The notes: generated from the sequence alone by a model not told the origin. Shown: positions 48,946 to 58,786, counted from the stretch's first letter. The stretch is 64,000 nt of DNA from JBPRGH01 sp051418055 (GCA_051418055.1 JBPRGH010000139.1:124001-188000); one strand, 5' to 3'. A program made the numbers and translations.

Positions 48946-50568
48946 TTATTTATTTTTTGTGTATTGATCAATAAGAAAATTTATACCCCTAAGTGGAATC
49001 CCAACCCAATCAGGCCGGCTATTCAGCTCATATCCCAGCTCGTAAACTGCTTTTTCCAGAGTATATACTTCAAATAATGTTTTATTGTCTTTGCTTAAAT
49101 TATCCATACCCATTCTATCCAGATAAGCAGCCAGATAAAATTTGCTTATGTATTGATACCATTGCTCAGCCCATGGCTGCAGCTCTTTATATTTTTCTTT
49201 GAAATTTTCATTGAGCAGTAATTTGCTATAAGCAGCATAATGGAATGATCTCACCATTCCTGCGACATCTTTGAATGGGCTTTTTTTAACTCTTCTTTCT
49301 GCAAATGAAAATCCCGGCTCCCCTTCATAATCAATTATCACAAAATCATCACCTGTGAACAATACCTGGCCCAGATGATAATCCCCATGGATACGTGTTC
49401 TTTTTTCATTCAGCTTCCGCTCTCTTATCCTGTCGAAAGCGTCAATAACATACTCTTCACTATCTATAATTTCCTTTCCCAATGACTTTACTCGTTCCGG
49501 TATGTCATCAAATTTCTGTCTGAGCAGATTGATACGGTTTCGTGTAAGCTCCTGCATCGAATTAAATAGTGACTTTTGATAATCAATATCAAAATCGACA
49601 GGAGCAAAATCCTGATCTTCATGATCTGATGCCAGGGCAAGATGCATTTCTGCTGTACGTTGGCCCAGCTTCATAATTTTATCAGTAAAATCTTTTCCAA
49701 TTAAATCCCTGACCTGCCTAGGTGCTTCTTCAGGAAAAAGAACCACCTTCCTATTATGTTCGGATAATTGTTGATCATCAGCGCCGGAAAGTACCTTTTC
49801 AAAATAATTATTAAGGTATTCCATTGTCATGCCCCAGGCTTCCCCTTTATTCTTAACCATTTCCTGTAAAAGGCCAAAAACAATATCCCCACTCTTTGTA
49901 GTAAATTCCACACTACCTGCAAAAGTTGGAGAATTCTCAAATGAGGTTTTCTCCGAAAGGAATTTAACTATCTCTACATCAGAGTTTATCTCCTTTTCTA
50001 TTTTTCTATAGAACTTGAAGAAATATTCCTTATTATAAATTATGGATGTATTGCTTTGGTCTGCCTTTAATACCTCAGAGGATATCTTTGACAGGTCTGT
50101 TGTTAGATCTGCTTTAGAGCCACAAACAAATAATAAGGTACCCTCACCTGCTTTTTTGGTTTTATTTTCTGCCATAGATTTAAAAAGATGGTTTCTAAAT
50201 CTTTGGTCATATACGGCATCAATGATCTTTCCCCGATTATTGCTGACATTCAACTCTGCAACCGTTGTAATCGGAGTTTCATCAATAGATATATTCGAAT
50301 CCTCTCTTATAAATGTGAGAGGAAGGAAATATTGCTCAGGTTCATCCTGCTGATAATTGATTTTAATTACAACCAGATACGCTGTACTATCAGCATAGGA
50401 AAAGGGTATATGTAAGCTGATTTTAATCTGATCTATTTTTTTAGCTTTACCGCCAAACCATCTGCATTTTTTTACATACCCCGGCAGTAACTCATCCTCC
50501 AGCTTCTTTACCTGATGATGATCTTCAAAGAATTTATCCCATGATGAATTACTCTGTATCTCTTTCAT
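48946..50568 (-). CDS. mak: Maltokinase (stand-alone, Pep2/Mak-like)
   Basis: ATP-dependent kinase making maltose 1-phosphate, the GlgE substrate. The 540 residues start with the Mak cap domain (KKCRWFGGKAKKIDQIKIS). The kinase lobe has the catalytic and metal-binding segments TRIHGDYHLGQVLFTGDD and VIIDYEGEPGF, followed by KDVAGMVRSFHYAAY. In many bacteria this module is fused to trehalose synthase; here it stands alone. It starts 42 bases after glgE. Position between glgE and glgB strongly supports the assignment. Confidence 0.9.
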   Translation of the reverse strand: MKEIQSNSSWDKFFEDHHQVKKLEDELLPGYVKKCRWFGGKAKKIDQIKISLHIPFSYADSTAYLVVIKINYQQDEPEQYFLPLTFIREDSNISIDETPITTVAELNVSNNRGKIIDAVYDQRFRNHLFKSMAENKTKKAGEGTLLFVCGSKADLTTDLSKISSEVLKADQSNTSIIYNKEYFFKFYRKIEKEINSDVEIVKFLSEKTSFENSPTFAGSVEFTTKSGDIVFGLLQEMVKNKGEAWGMTMEYLNNYFEKVLSGADDQQLSEHNRKVVLFPEEAPRQVRDLIGKDFTDKIMKLGQRTAEMHLALASDHEDQDFAPVDFDIDYQKSLFNSMQELTRNRINLLRQKFDDIPERVKSLGKEIIDSEEYVIDAFDRIRERKLNEKRTRIHGDYHLGQVLFTGDDFVIIDYEGEPGFSFAERRVKKSPFKDVAGMVRSFHYAAYSKLLLNENFKEKYKELQPWAEQWYQYISKFYLAAYLDRMGMDNLSKDNKTLFEVYTLEKAVYELGYELNSRPDWVGIPLRGINFLIDQYTKNK

Positions 50569-50610
50569 ATATTATGAGCGTTCTATTTAATTCTTACAAG
50601 AACGAATCTT

Positions 50611-52566
50611 TTATTCTATTTCTATTTTGAAAAGGTGAAATGGAAGTGCATTTGGATTAAGCTCAACATAATTCCATTCCTGTGTCCAGTTATAGTGATC
50701 TTCAGTTATAAGATCAGTTAACTTAAGGTTGATATTACTATGTGGTACTTTAAGGATATCAAGTGGCACCCTTACATGACCTGACTGGGAATTATAGCTA
50801 TCCATATTTACTACAACCAAAATTATATTTGAGAGATCAGGTGTAACTTTTAAATAAGCCAGCAGCTGATCATTATGAATCTCACAGAATGTTATATTCC
50901 ATGTGCTTTGTAAGGCTTCGTTTTCTTTACGTGCCTTATTAAGGGCTGTCATAATATCTGTCATCCGGTTGGTCTTATTCCAATCATGATGCTTGATCTC
51001 ATATTTTTCTGAGTTCCAGTATTCTTCTTTTCCCGGTACCGGCTTATTGTCATAAAATTCATAAACAGGACCATAAACACCGAAATTTGAAGAAAGTGTT
51101 GCTGCCATCGCATATCTTGAAATAAAAGCATTCTCCCCTTCATTCTGAAGCACATAAGGAAGAATATCCGGAGTATTTGGCCAGAAGTTAGGCCTGAAAT
51201 AATAGCGTGACTTGGTATTCACCAGTTCATTCATATATTCCATCATTTCTGCTTTCGTATTTCTCCATGTAAAATAGGTGTATGACTGCGTAAAACCTAC
51301 TTTCGCAAGGCTTCCCATAATTTTCGGACGCGTAAAGGCCTCTGATAAAAATATAATGTCATCATATTTTTTATTTATCTCGGCAATAACATATTCCCAG
51401 AAAGAGATAGGTTTTGTATGAGGGTTATCTACTCTGAATATTGTTATGCCCTGGTCTATCCAATAGAAGAATACTGATTTCAGCTCTTCCCAAAGGCTCT
51501 CCCATGCATCGCTCTCAAAGTCAAAAGGAAGGATATCCTGATATTTCTTAGGAGGGTTTTCAGCATACTGTACCGAACCATCAGGACGCCACTTGAACCA
51601 CTCGGGATGCTCTTTTACATATGGATGGTCAGGGGCACATTGAAAGGCAATATCCATAGCCACCTCAATTCCCTTTTTCCGAGCCTTATCCACCAGCCGT
51701 TTAAAATCTTCCAGTGTTCCTAATTCCGGATTAACAGATTTATGCCCCCCATCTTTATTACCTATTGCCCACGGGGATCCTGGTTCACCTTTTTCAGCTG
51801 TTACACTATTGTTCTTACCTTTCCTGTGAAGCTCACCCACAGGATGTATTGGTGGGAAATATAAAACATCAAAGCCCATAGATGCCACACGTGGCAGTAA
51901 AGCTTCGCAATCTTTAAATGTACCCGGGCGATCCTGATCCTGTGAAGCAGAACGCGGGAAAAATTCATACCATGAGCTGAAATTAGCTTTCTTAAACTCA
52001 CAGTCAATTTCAAGCTCTTTATTATATCTGGAGACATGTTTTTTCAGAGGAAACTTCCTTACCAGCTCTTTAAAATTGTGACCAAGTACTGTTTGAACTG
52101 AGGTATTGTAATTCTTCTTATCAGAAAGCAGGTCGATAAATGGCTTAATCTTTTCCTTATCAGCTTTAGATTGTTTTTTGGAAACCTCTTTTAATAAATT
52201 TACACCCTCACTTATCTCCAGTTCCAGGTGCTGTCCTACCTGGGCCTTTTTAATAAAGCCATTATGCCAGGTCAACAGGTGATCTACCCATCCTTCAATG
52301 GTAAATTTGTAGATGCCTTTCTTATCGGTAATAAATGAACACTCCCATACATCATTTGGAAGCTGATCCATTTCAAGTTCTTTTTCTTTCTTTGAACCTG
52401 GTTCACGAAGCATCAGATGTGTTCGCAGGTAATCATGCCCGTCAGCAAAAATGTCTGCAGTTACTGTAACAGTTTCTCCGACGGTGCTTTTTGCAGGATG
52501 CCGGCCGTTTTCTATTAGTGGTTGTACGTTTTCTATTATTACTCGATTGGGACCTTTACTTATCAT
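50611..52566 (-). CDS. glgE: Alpha-1,4-glucan:maltose-1-phosphate maltosyltransferase
   Basis: GH13_3 enzyme that elongates alpha-1,4-glucan from maltose 1-phosphate, an alternative to GlgA. The 651 residues contain the N-terminal beta-domain (RVIIENVQPLIENGRHPAKS) and helical insert. The barrel has nucleophile Asp380 in IFRVDNPHTKPISFWEYVI, a GlgE hallmark, and Glu409 in FLSEAFTRPK. It is the first gene of a four-gene operon with maltokinase, glgB and GH57. Its upstream spacer is long (658 bp to topA) but no perfect -7 box was seen on the minus strand. Confidence 0.95.
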   Translation of the reverse strand: MISKGPNRVIIENVQPLIENGRHPAKSTVGETVTVTADIFADGHDYLRTHLMLREPGSKKEKELEMDQLPNDVWECSFITDKKGIYKFTIEGWVDHLLTWHNGFIKKAQVGQHLELEISEGVNLLKEVSKKQSKADKEKIKPFIDLLSDKKNYNTSVQTVLGHNFKELVRKFPLKKHVSRYNKELEIDCEFKKANFSSWYEFFPRSASQDQDRPGTFKDCEALLPRVASMGFDVLYFPPIHPVGELHRKGKNNSVTAEKGEPGSPWAIGNKDGGHKSVNPELGTLEDFKRLVDKARKKGIEVAMDIAFQCAPDHPYVKEHPEWFKWRPDGSVQYAENPPKKYQDILPFDFESDAWESLWEELKSVFFYWIDQGITIFRVDNPHTKPISFWEYVIAEINKKYDDIIFLSEAFTRPKIMGSLAKVGFTQSYTYFTWRNTKAEMMEYMNELVNTKSRYYFRPNFWPNTPDILPYVLQNEGENAFISRYAMAATLSSNFGVYGPVYEFYDNKPVPGKEEYWNSEKYEIKHHDWNKTNRMTDIMTALNKARKENEALQSTWNITFCEIHNDQLLAYLKVTPDLSNIILVVVNMDSYNSQSGHVRVPLDILKVPHSNINLKLTDLITEDHYNWTQEWNYVELNPNALPFHLFKIEIE

Positions 52567-52768
52567 AATAAGCAGTTAATAATTTGAGATTGGTTATTAC
52601 TTTGGTAATTCAGTTTCTATACTACATTAATAAATGAAACCCTGTGATTGTTTTGGGTTCCTGCTATTATAAGCCGAGATAGTATATTTTTATGTGCTAA
52701 ATTACTAATAAACAGACACTTAAGATAAGTCAACGCTAGATTTATTACTGCAATCGATTGTAATGAGC
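52567..52768. other. Upstream spacer of glgE, no gene seen
   Basis: This AT-rich stretch between the glgE start and composite repeat C has no supported ORF and no clear hairpin. It probably holds the promoter of the glycogen operon, but no CAAAnnTA (minus-strand -7 consensus) is present. Confidence 0.4.
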
Positions 52769-53222
52769 TTGAAGTTTGAAGTTCAAAGTTCAAAGTTTCT
52801 AGTTCAATGTTGCAAGTTTGAAGTTCGTGGTTCTTAGTTTGTTGTTTTTGGTTAGTGCTTCTATTAAATACCGCTTAATTGCGAGAAGGATGGAAAGCCG
52901 TGACGTCGGCAAGTGTTTGGCGGCCGATGGGCCTGTTTGAGCCCACCGATGCTATTCATGCCATAAATGCACATCAGGCACATGCTTACGGAGTCATTTG
53001 CATGAATTCGGGTTAAGCAGGCGAGTAGTGACAGCCTGGTGCTATGGAGCTTTTGTCCAGGGTATCATTCTACGGCGACTGTTAGTATTCACACGGTGTC
53101 CTATCGAATACTGTGCATGCGAAATAGCACGCGCTCTTTTAGTTTTTAGTTTGTGGTTTGTAGTTTTTGGTTTTTTGGTTTTTCAATACTAAATACTCAG
53201 GACTAAAGACTAAGGACTATTA
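52769..53222. repeat. Composite spacer C: longest heptamer-armed element
   Basis: The left arm (52769-52852) is 12 unbroken seven-base units ending in GT (TTGAAGT twice, TCAAAGT twice, down to TTTTGGT). The core (about 52860-53136) contains AGCCGTGACGTCGG, GCGGCCG and the stretch shared with spacer B. The right arm has six more GT units (53137-53179, one of eight bases) and then five units starting ACT (53188-53222: ACTAAAT, ACTCAGG, ACTAAAG, ACTAAGG, ACTATTA), ending two bases before the topA stop. A 64-residue ORF in the core has no protein-like features. Confidence 0.72.
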
Positions 53223-53224
53223 AG

Positions 53225-55561
53225 TTATTTCTTTCTTCCTCTTTTCTTCTTCTCAGGGGCCGCATTAGCTAATTCCACACATTCTTCCAGTGTAAGCTCT
53301 TCAGGTTTTTTACCTTTAGGGATCTTGACATTCTTCTTGCCGGCTTTTATATAAGGGCCATATCGTCCATTGAGGACCTGAATATCGGGGCGTTCATCAA
53401 ATTCTTTTATCATCATATTAGCCTCCTGCTCCCGTTTTGCTTTAATAAGCTCAACAGCGCGATCGGCAGTAATACTATATGGATCATCTTCCTTAGGAAT
53501 CGATACAAACTTGTTATTATGACGAACATATGGACCGAAACGGCCTATTCCTACTGTCATTTCCGCGCCATCAAATTCACCTATTTCTCTCGGAAGCTTG
53601 AAAAGATCGAGGGCCTCCTCCAGCTTAATGTTTTCTATAAACTGATCCTTTCGTAACGGAGCATATTTCGGTTTTTCCTCATCATCGGATTCACCTAATT
53701 GTACCAGCGGACCAAACTTTCCTAAGCGGGCATAGACTTTTTTACCTGTTTTAGGATCTACACCAAGCTCTCTGGCACTTTTTACTTCACTACGCTCTAT
53801 CTGCTCAGTATCTTCTACTTTTGAGTGGAATTTGCCATAAAATTCAGCAATCATCTCCTCCCATGCCATTAAACCCTGTGCAATCTGATCAAACTCCTCT
53901 TCAACCTCTGCTGTAAAGGAATAATTTGTTACGTTAGGAAAATGCTCTACAAGAAAATCCGTCACCACCATAGCTATATTGGTGGGAAAAAGTTTGTTCT
54001 TTTCCGCACCGGTAGTTTCAGTATTCAGTTTAGCATCTATACCATCACCTTTTAACGTCAATACCCGATAATTCCTCTCTCTACCTTCACGGCTTTCCTT
54101 GATGACATAGTTACGCTTCTGGATCGTTGAGATGGTGGGGGCATATGTAGAAGGTCGCCCTATCCCCATCTCCTCAAGCTGCTTCACCAGGCTTGCTTCC
54201 GTATAACGTGCCGCAGGTCGCGTAAACCCTTCACGGGCATTCATCACCCTCAGATCTAGCTCCTGACCAATATTTAATGGAGGCAAAATATCTTTCGTTG
54301 TTTGGGACATTTCAGTACCCTCCTCATCTTCATCGGTAGATTCAATATATACCTTGAGAAAACCATCAAATTTTATAACCTCTCCTGTTGCACTAAGGCT
54401 ATTTTTATTTTCCTGCCCATCTTTTGTAACGGCGATAGTCACATTTGTTTTTTCCAGCTCAGCATCAGCCATCTGGCTTGCAACAGCCCTTTTCCAGATA
54501 AGCTCATATAGTCGTTGTGCACCTGAATCCATTCCGGAATCAACCGCTCCGAAATTTGTAGGACGGATGGCTTCGTGAGCTTCCTGAGCACCGGAAGATT
54601 TTGTCTTGTAGGTCCTTACTTTAACATATTTATCGCCGTAAGCTTTCTTTATTTGTGCAGTAGCGCCACTGATTGCCTCCTGAGAAAGGTTAACTGAATC
54701 AGTTCTCATATAAGAGATCTTACCTGCCTCATAAAGTTTTTGTGCAACTGTCATTGTCCGGGAGACGCTATACCCTAATTTCCTGCTTGCTTCCTGCTGC
54801 AATGTGGAAGTGGTAAATGGTGCTGCCGGTGTCTTTTTGGCTGGTTTCTTCTGCAGGTCTTTAATTTTAAAAGAAGCACCCAGACATTCATCAAGAAATT
54901 TCCTTGCCTCGTCTTCGGTGGAAAAGCGGTGAGAAAGATCTGCTTTTAGCTCTTTTCCTTTTTCTACTTCAAAAACAGCTGAGATCTTAAAAAATGATTC
55001 TGCTTCAAATTTATCTATCTCCCTTTCACGCTCAACAACCAGCCTTACTGCCACTGACTGTACTCTTCCAGCTGATAACCCGGCTTTAATTTTTTTCCAG
55101 AGTATTGGCGAAAGCTCGTAACCTACCAGTCTATCCAACACCCTCCGTGCCTGCTGGGCATTAACAAGATCAATATTTATACCCCGGGGTGTTTTTAGTG
55201 CATTATCAATGGCATTTTTTGTAATTTCCCTGAAGACGATCCGCCTTGTCTGTGCATCCTTGAGGTCAAGAGCTTCCATCAGGTGCCATGAAATTGCCTC
55301 TCCTTCGCGGTCATCATCACTGGCCAGATATACCATCTCGGCAGCCTTCGATAACTTCTTTAATTCTTTAATAACATCCTTCTTATCAGGAGATACTTCA
55401 TAGGTTGGCTTAAAACCTTCTTTTATATTTATAGCAGTATCACCTTTCGGCAGGTCTCTCACGTGTCCATAGCTGGATACTACCTTAAAGTCCTTACCTA
55501 AATATCCTTCGATAGTTTTTGCTTTTGCAGGTGACTCTACGATGACTAAATTTTTTGACAT
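53225..55561 (-). CDS. topA: DNA topoisomerase I
   Basis: Type IA topoisomerase that relaxes negative supercoils. The 778 residues have a Toprim domain (LVIVESPAKAKTIEGYLG, YLASDDDREGEAISWHL) and the active-site Tyr284 in GKISYMRTDSVNLS. The C-terminus lacks four-Cys zinc fingers. Instead it carries three copies of a GRFGPYV-type repeat (ARLGKFGPLVQLG, GIGRFGPYVRHNN, LNGRYGPYIKAGK) and a Lys-rich tail, the form usual in Bacteroidota. It is divergent from sixA. Confidence 0.97.
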   Translation of the reverse strand: MSKNLVIVESPAKAKTIEGYLGKDFKVVSSYGHVRDLPKGDTAINIKEGFKPTYEVSPDKKDVIKELKKLSKAAEMVYLASDDDREGEAISWHLMEALDLKDAQTRRIVFREITKNAIDNALKTPRGINIDLVNAQQARRVLDRLVGYELSPILWKKIKAGLSAGRVQSVAVRLVVEREREIDKFEAESFFKISAVFEVEKGKELKADLSHRFSTEDEARKFLDECLGASFKIKDLQKKPAKKTPAAPFTTSTLQQEASRKLGYSVSRTMTVAQKLYEAGKISYMRTDSVNLSQEAISGATAQIKKAYGDKYVKVRTYKTKSSGAQEAHEAIRPTNFGAVDSGMDSGAQRLYELIWKRAVASQMADAELEKTNVTIAVTKDGQENKNSLSATGEVIKFDGFLKVYIESTDEDEEGTEMSQTTKDILPPLNIGQELDLRVMNAREGFTRPAARYTEASLVKQLEEMGIGRPSTYAPTISTIQKRNYVIKESREGRERNYRVLTLKGDGIDAKLNTETTGAEKNKLFPTNIAMVVTDFLVEHFPNVTNYSFTAEVEEEFDQIAQGLMAWEEMIAEFYGKFHSKVEDTEQIERSEVKSARELGVDPKTGKKVYARLGKFGPLVQLGESDDEEKPKYAPLRKDQFIENIKLEEALDLFKLPREIGEFDGAEMTVGIGRFGPYVRHNNKFVSIPKEDDPYSITADRAVELIKAKREQEANMMIKEFDERPDIQVLNGRYGPYIKAGKKNVKIPKGKKPEELTLEECVELANAAPEKKKRGRKK

Positions 55562-55706
55562 ATCTTCAGTTAAAATCCTTCGAAAAACTCAAATATGTGG
55601 AAATTTACATAAATAAAAATCCAGCACTATTGTTTTCAATGTATATATGATGTTGTTTTGCTTTTTCTCTGTTGGGAAAAATTAACAGCATATACATTGT
55701 TAAGTT

Positions 55707-56204
55707 ATGAAAAAACTATTTCTTCTGCGTCACGCACGAACCGAGGATAAACAATCCGGTCAGAAAGATATCGAACGGGAGTTAACTGCTGTTGGTTTAC
55801 AAAATGCCACCCGGATGGGGATGAATTTTAAGAAAAAACAAATACAGTTCGATATAATCATATGCAGTCCCGCAGAAAGGGCCAAAACTACGGCCTTATT
55901 AATTGCCGAACAAATTAAATATGATACCTCAAGGATCCATTACAATGAAGAGATCTATGAGGCATCGGCAAGGACCCTGTTGCAGGTAGTGAATCAATTA
56001 AAAGATGAATGGAAACAGGTCCTGCTTGTTGGCCATAATCCATCCATTAGCTATCTGGCAGAATATATTACTCAGCAGAATATAGGAGATATAATTACCT
56101 GTGGCGTGGTGGAGATCAGTTTGGAAATTGAGCACTGGTCAGAAATATCTGAAGGAACTGGGGAACTGGTGCGATATGAGTATCCTGAATTACTGAATTT
56201 TTAA
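55707..56204 (+). CDS. sixA: SixA-type histidine phosphatase
   Basis: Small histidine-phosphatase-superfamily enzyme, 165 residues. The phosphorylated His9 is in FLLRHART and the second catalytic His110 in LLVGHNPSISYLAEY. SixA proteins dephosphorylate phosphohistidine proteins such as the nitrogen-PTS NPr or signalling HPt domains; the partner here is unknown. The gene ends 2 bases before the agmatinase-family gene, so they form an operon. Confidence 0.88.
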   Translation: MKKLFLLRHARTEDKQSGQKDIERELTAVGLQNATRMGMNFKKKQIQFDIIICSPAERAKTTALLIAEQIKYDTSRIHYNEEIYEASARTLLQVVNQLKDEWKQVLLVGHNPSISYLAEYITQQNIGDIITCGVVEISLEIEHWSEISEGTGELVRYEYPELLNF

Positions 56205-56206
56205 AA

Positions 56207-57271
56207 ATGAATAAAGAGGAAATTTTAGAGTCTTTTGATCCCAATGGTCCGGCACTAACCGGAAAAATTTTTGGTCTTCCCTTTGATGAAGAAAATGCTG
56301 AAATTATTATAGTACCTGTGCCGTGGGAGGTTACAGTTTCCTACTCAGAAGGAACGGCAGACGGTCCTTCAGCTATTTTACAGGCTTCTACACAGGTAGA
56401 TCTTTTTTTAAAAAGCATTCCAAATGCATGGACAGCCGGAATATATATGTTGCCTATCCCGGAAGATATCAAAAATGACAGCGACAGATATCGTGAAACA
56501 GCTGCCAAATATATTCGCTGGCTGGAAGAAAGCGGCGGAGAAGAAATACCTGATTCGGTAAAGATAATTCCGGATACCATTAATGATGTATCTGAAAAGC
56601 TGAATATATATGTTCAGTCGAAAACAAGAAAGTACCTGCAGCGAAATAAACTTGTAGGGCTTTTAGGCGGCGACCATTCTACTCCAATTGGATTTATACG
56701 AGCACTGGGAGAATTCTATAAGGATTTTGGTATTCTCCAACTTGATGCTCATGCCGACCTGCGAAAAGCATACGAAGATTTTACTTACTCCCATGCCTCA
56801 ATCATGTATAATGCCTTGGGAGTTCAGCAGGTAAGTAAATTAGTACAGGTGGGTATCCGCGACCTGTGCCAGGAAGAATTTGATGTTATACAGGATAATC
56901 CAGACCGTATCATAACGTTCTTTGATGAAGACCTCAAGCAAGCAATGTATGAAGGGCAAAGCTGGAAAACTATATGTAATAAGATAGTTGATGCACTTCC
57001 ACAGCATGTATATATAAGCTTTGATATTGATGGGCTCGACCCCAAGCTTTGTCCTAATACCGGCACGCCTGTTCCGGGGGGCTTTGAATTTCATCAGGCT
57101 GTTTACCTTATACAAACGGTTGTTTCCTCCGGAAGGAAAATCATTGGCTTTGATCTTAATGAAGTAAGCCCCGGCAAAGATGAGTGGGATGCCAATGTAG
57201 GCGCAAGGTTATTATACAATATGAGTAATTTAATGGCTGCTTCTCATGGTAAGCTATCATTGAATGTTTAA
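56207..57271 (+). CDS. Agmatinase/arginase family ureohydrolase
   Basis: Binuclear Mn enzyme of the ureohydrolase fold, 354 residues. Metal-binding motifs are complete: GGDHSTP (His157), LDAHADLR (Asp180, His182, Asp184) and ISFDIDGLDP. Compared with typical agmatinases it has an extra charged segment at about residues 88-140, as in the Bacteroidota agmatinase-family proteins. The substrate could be agmatine, formimidoylglutamate or another guanidino compound and cannot be decided from the sequence. It is coupled to sixA and lies 50 bases before the AGCS symporter. Confidence 0.85.
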   Translation: MNKEEILESFDPNGPALTGKIFGLPFDEENAEIIIVPVPWEVTVSYSEGTADGPSAILQASTQVDLFLKSIPNAWTAGIYMLPIPEDIKNDSDRYRETAAKYIRWLEESGGEEIPDSVKIIPDTINDVSEKLNIYVQSKTRKYLQRNKLVGLLGGDHSTPIGFIRALGEFYKDFGILQLDAHADLRKAYEDFTYSHASIMYNALGVQQVSKLVQVGIRDLCQEEFDVIQDNPDRIITFFDEDLKQAMYEGQSWKTICNKIVDALPQHVYISFDIDGLDPKLCPNTGTPVPGGFEFHQAVYLIQTVVSSGRKIIGFDLNEVSPGKDEWDANVGARLLYNMSNLMAASHGKLSLNV

Positions 57272-57321
57272 ACATGCTTTTTTAATTAACTTTATCGTTT
57301 ATTAGTTTTAATTTTCACAAT

Positions 57322-58725
57322 ATGCTAGCCGTTACTCTTGCAGAAGAATATGTTATTGGATTTGCTAACTGGATCTGGGGAACACCACTATTGATCCTGT
57401 TGCTGGGTGGTGGCCTGTTTTTTCTCCTGTATTCACGATTCGTTCCTTTTAAATATTTTTTTCATGCCATAAATGTATTGCGCGGGAAATATGACAAGCC
57501 GGAGGAAAAAGGTGAGATAAATCATTATAAAGCCCTGGCTACACAATTGGCTTCTACAGTGGGAATGGGGAATATCAGCGGAGTAGCTGTTGCTATTGCC
57601 ACCGGGGGTCCCGGCGCTATCTTCTGGATGTGGGTAAGTGCCTTTGTGGGGATAGCTACAAAATTTTTTACCTGCTCTCTGGCAATAATGTACCGGGGGC
57701 AGGATAAGTACGGAAATTATCATGGTGGCCCAATGTATGTAATTAGGGAGGGTTTGGGCAAAAATTGGCTTCCCCTCTCCTATTTATTTTGCATTGCAGG
57801 TTTAATAGGTATGCTTCCCATTTTTCAGGCAAACCAGCTGACCCAGGTGATCCGGGATATCCTGCTACTGCCTAATGATATTGGAACCGGTCATTTATCA
57901 TTAATGAATTATGAAATACTACATGCGGATCTTTTTGTCGGACTTGGTATTACTGCTCTTGTGTCACTGGTGATATTTGGGGGCCTGACACGTGTTTCCA
58001 GTGTTGCCGGAAGAGTGGTACCTGTTATGGTGGTCATTTACTTTATATTAGTATTAAGTGTTTTAGTTTTAAATATAACAGAAGTACCCGGAGTATTTAA
58101 AATGATTTTTGTGGATGCTTTTACCGGAAATGCTGTTTTAGGAGGTGCCGTAGGTGCTGTAATAATGACAGGTGCACGTCGTGCTGCTTTTTCCAATGAA
58201 GCAGGAATTGGTACAGCTCCTATTGCTCATGGTGCTGCAAAAACGGATGAGCCAATAAGAGAGGGCCTGGTTGGAATGCTGGGGCCCGCAATTGATACGC
58301 TGATAATATGTACATTAACGGCAGTAACTATTCTTATTACAGGTGTCTGGCAAACTTCAGAAGCTAACGGAGTAACTTTAACGGCAAATGCTTTTGAAAA
58401 AGCATTTCCTGGCGCAGGGAACTACCTCTTGCTATTATGTATTTTCTTTTTTGCCATTTCCTCACTTTTCACCTACTCCTGGTATGGCTCCCGCTGTGTT
58501 GCTTTTATGTTTGGAGAGGAGAAAAAGAACCTGTACAATTACTTTTATGTTGCCACCATCATTGTCGGCGCTACCTCTTCTTTAATTGGAATTATAAGTC
58601 TTATTGATGCTGCTTTTGCGGTAATGGCTATACCGACTATGATCTCGGCACTATTACTGGCACCTAAAGTTAGAGTAGCGGCTGTTGAATACTTTAATCG
58701 TGTTAAGAAAGAAAAGTGGAATTAA
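57322..58725 (+). CDS. Alanine/glycine:cation symporter (AGCS) family protein
   Basis: Sodium-coupled amino-acid importer, 467 residues with about eleven membrane helices. Family signatures are ATQLASTVGMGNISGVAVA, GGPGAIFWMWVSAFVG, TGARRAAFSNEAGIGTAPIA and HGAAKTDEPIREGLVGM. It opens with LLILLLGGGLFFLLYSRFVP. It follows the agmatinase-family gene on the same strand, so both may serve use of small nitrogen compounds; this is inference. Confidence 0.93.
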   Translation: MLAVTLAEEYVIGFANWIWGTPLLILLLGGGLFFLLYSRFVPFKYFFHAINVLRGKYDKPEEKGEINHYKALATQLASTVGMGNISGVAVAIATGGPGAIFWMWVSAFVGIATKFFTCSLAIMYRGQDKYGNYHGGPMYVIREGLGKNWLPLSYLFCIAGLIGMLPIFQANQLTQVIRDILLLPNDIGTGHLSLMNYEILHADLFVGLGITALVSLVIFGGLTRVSSVAGRVVPVMVVIYFILVLSVLVLNITEVPGVFKMIFVDAFTGNAVLGGAVGAVIMTGARRAAFSNEAGIGTAPIAHGAAKTDEPIREGLVGMLGPAIDTLIICTLTAVTILITGVWQTSEANGVTLTANAFEKAFPGAGNYLLLLCIFFFAISSLFTYSWYGSRCVAFMFGEEKKNLYNYFYVATIIVGATSSLIGIISLIDAAFAVMAIPTMISALLLAPKVRVAAVEYFNRVKKEKWN

Positions 58726-58786
58726 AAAGCCTTTTTTTAGTAATACCTGGATGCCTCAAATAATTTTTGACAGGCTGCCCTGATTT

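Noticed and set aside
52998..53192. 64-residue ORF (plus strand) between glgE and topA
   Set aside because: It sits in the core and right arm of spacer C and ends in heptamer-encoded residues, so it is a chance frame in a repeat.
53225..53800. TopA thought to be truncated because zinc fingers are missing
   Set aside because: The C-terminus carries three GRFGPYV-type repeats and a Lys-rich end, the normal alternative form in this phylum.
58726..58786. Terminator after the AGCS symporter
   Set aside because: The T-run at 58730 has only a weak GCCT/AGGC stem with a long loop, not enough to call.
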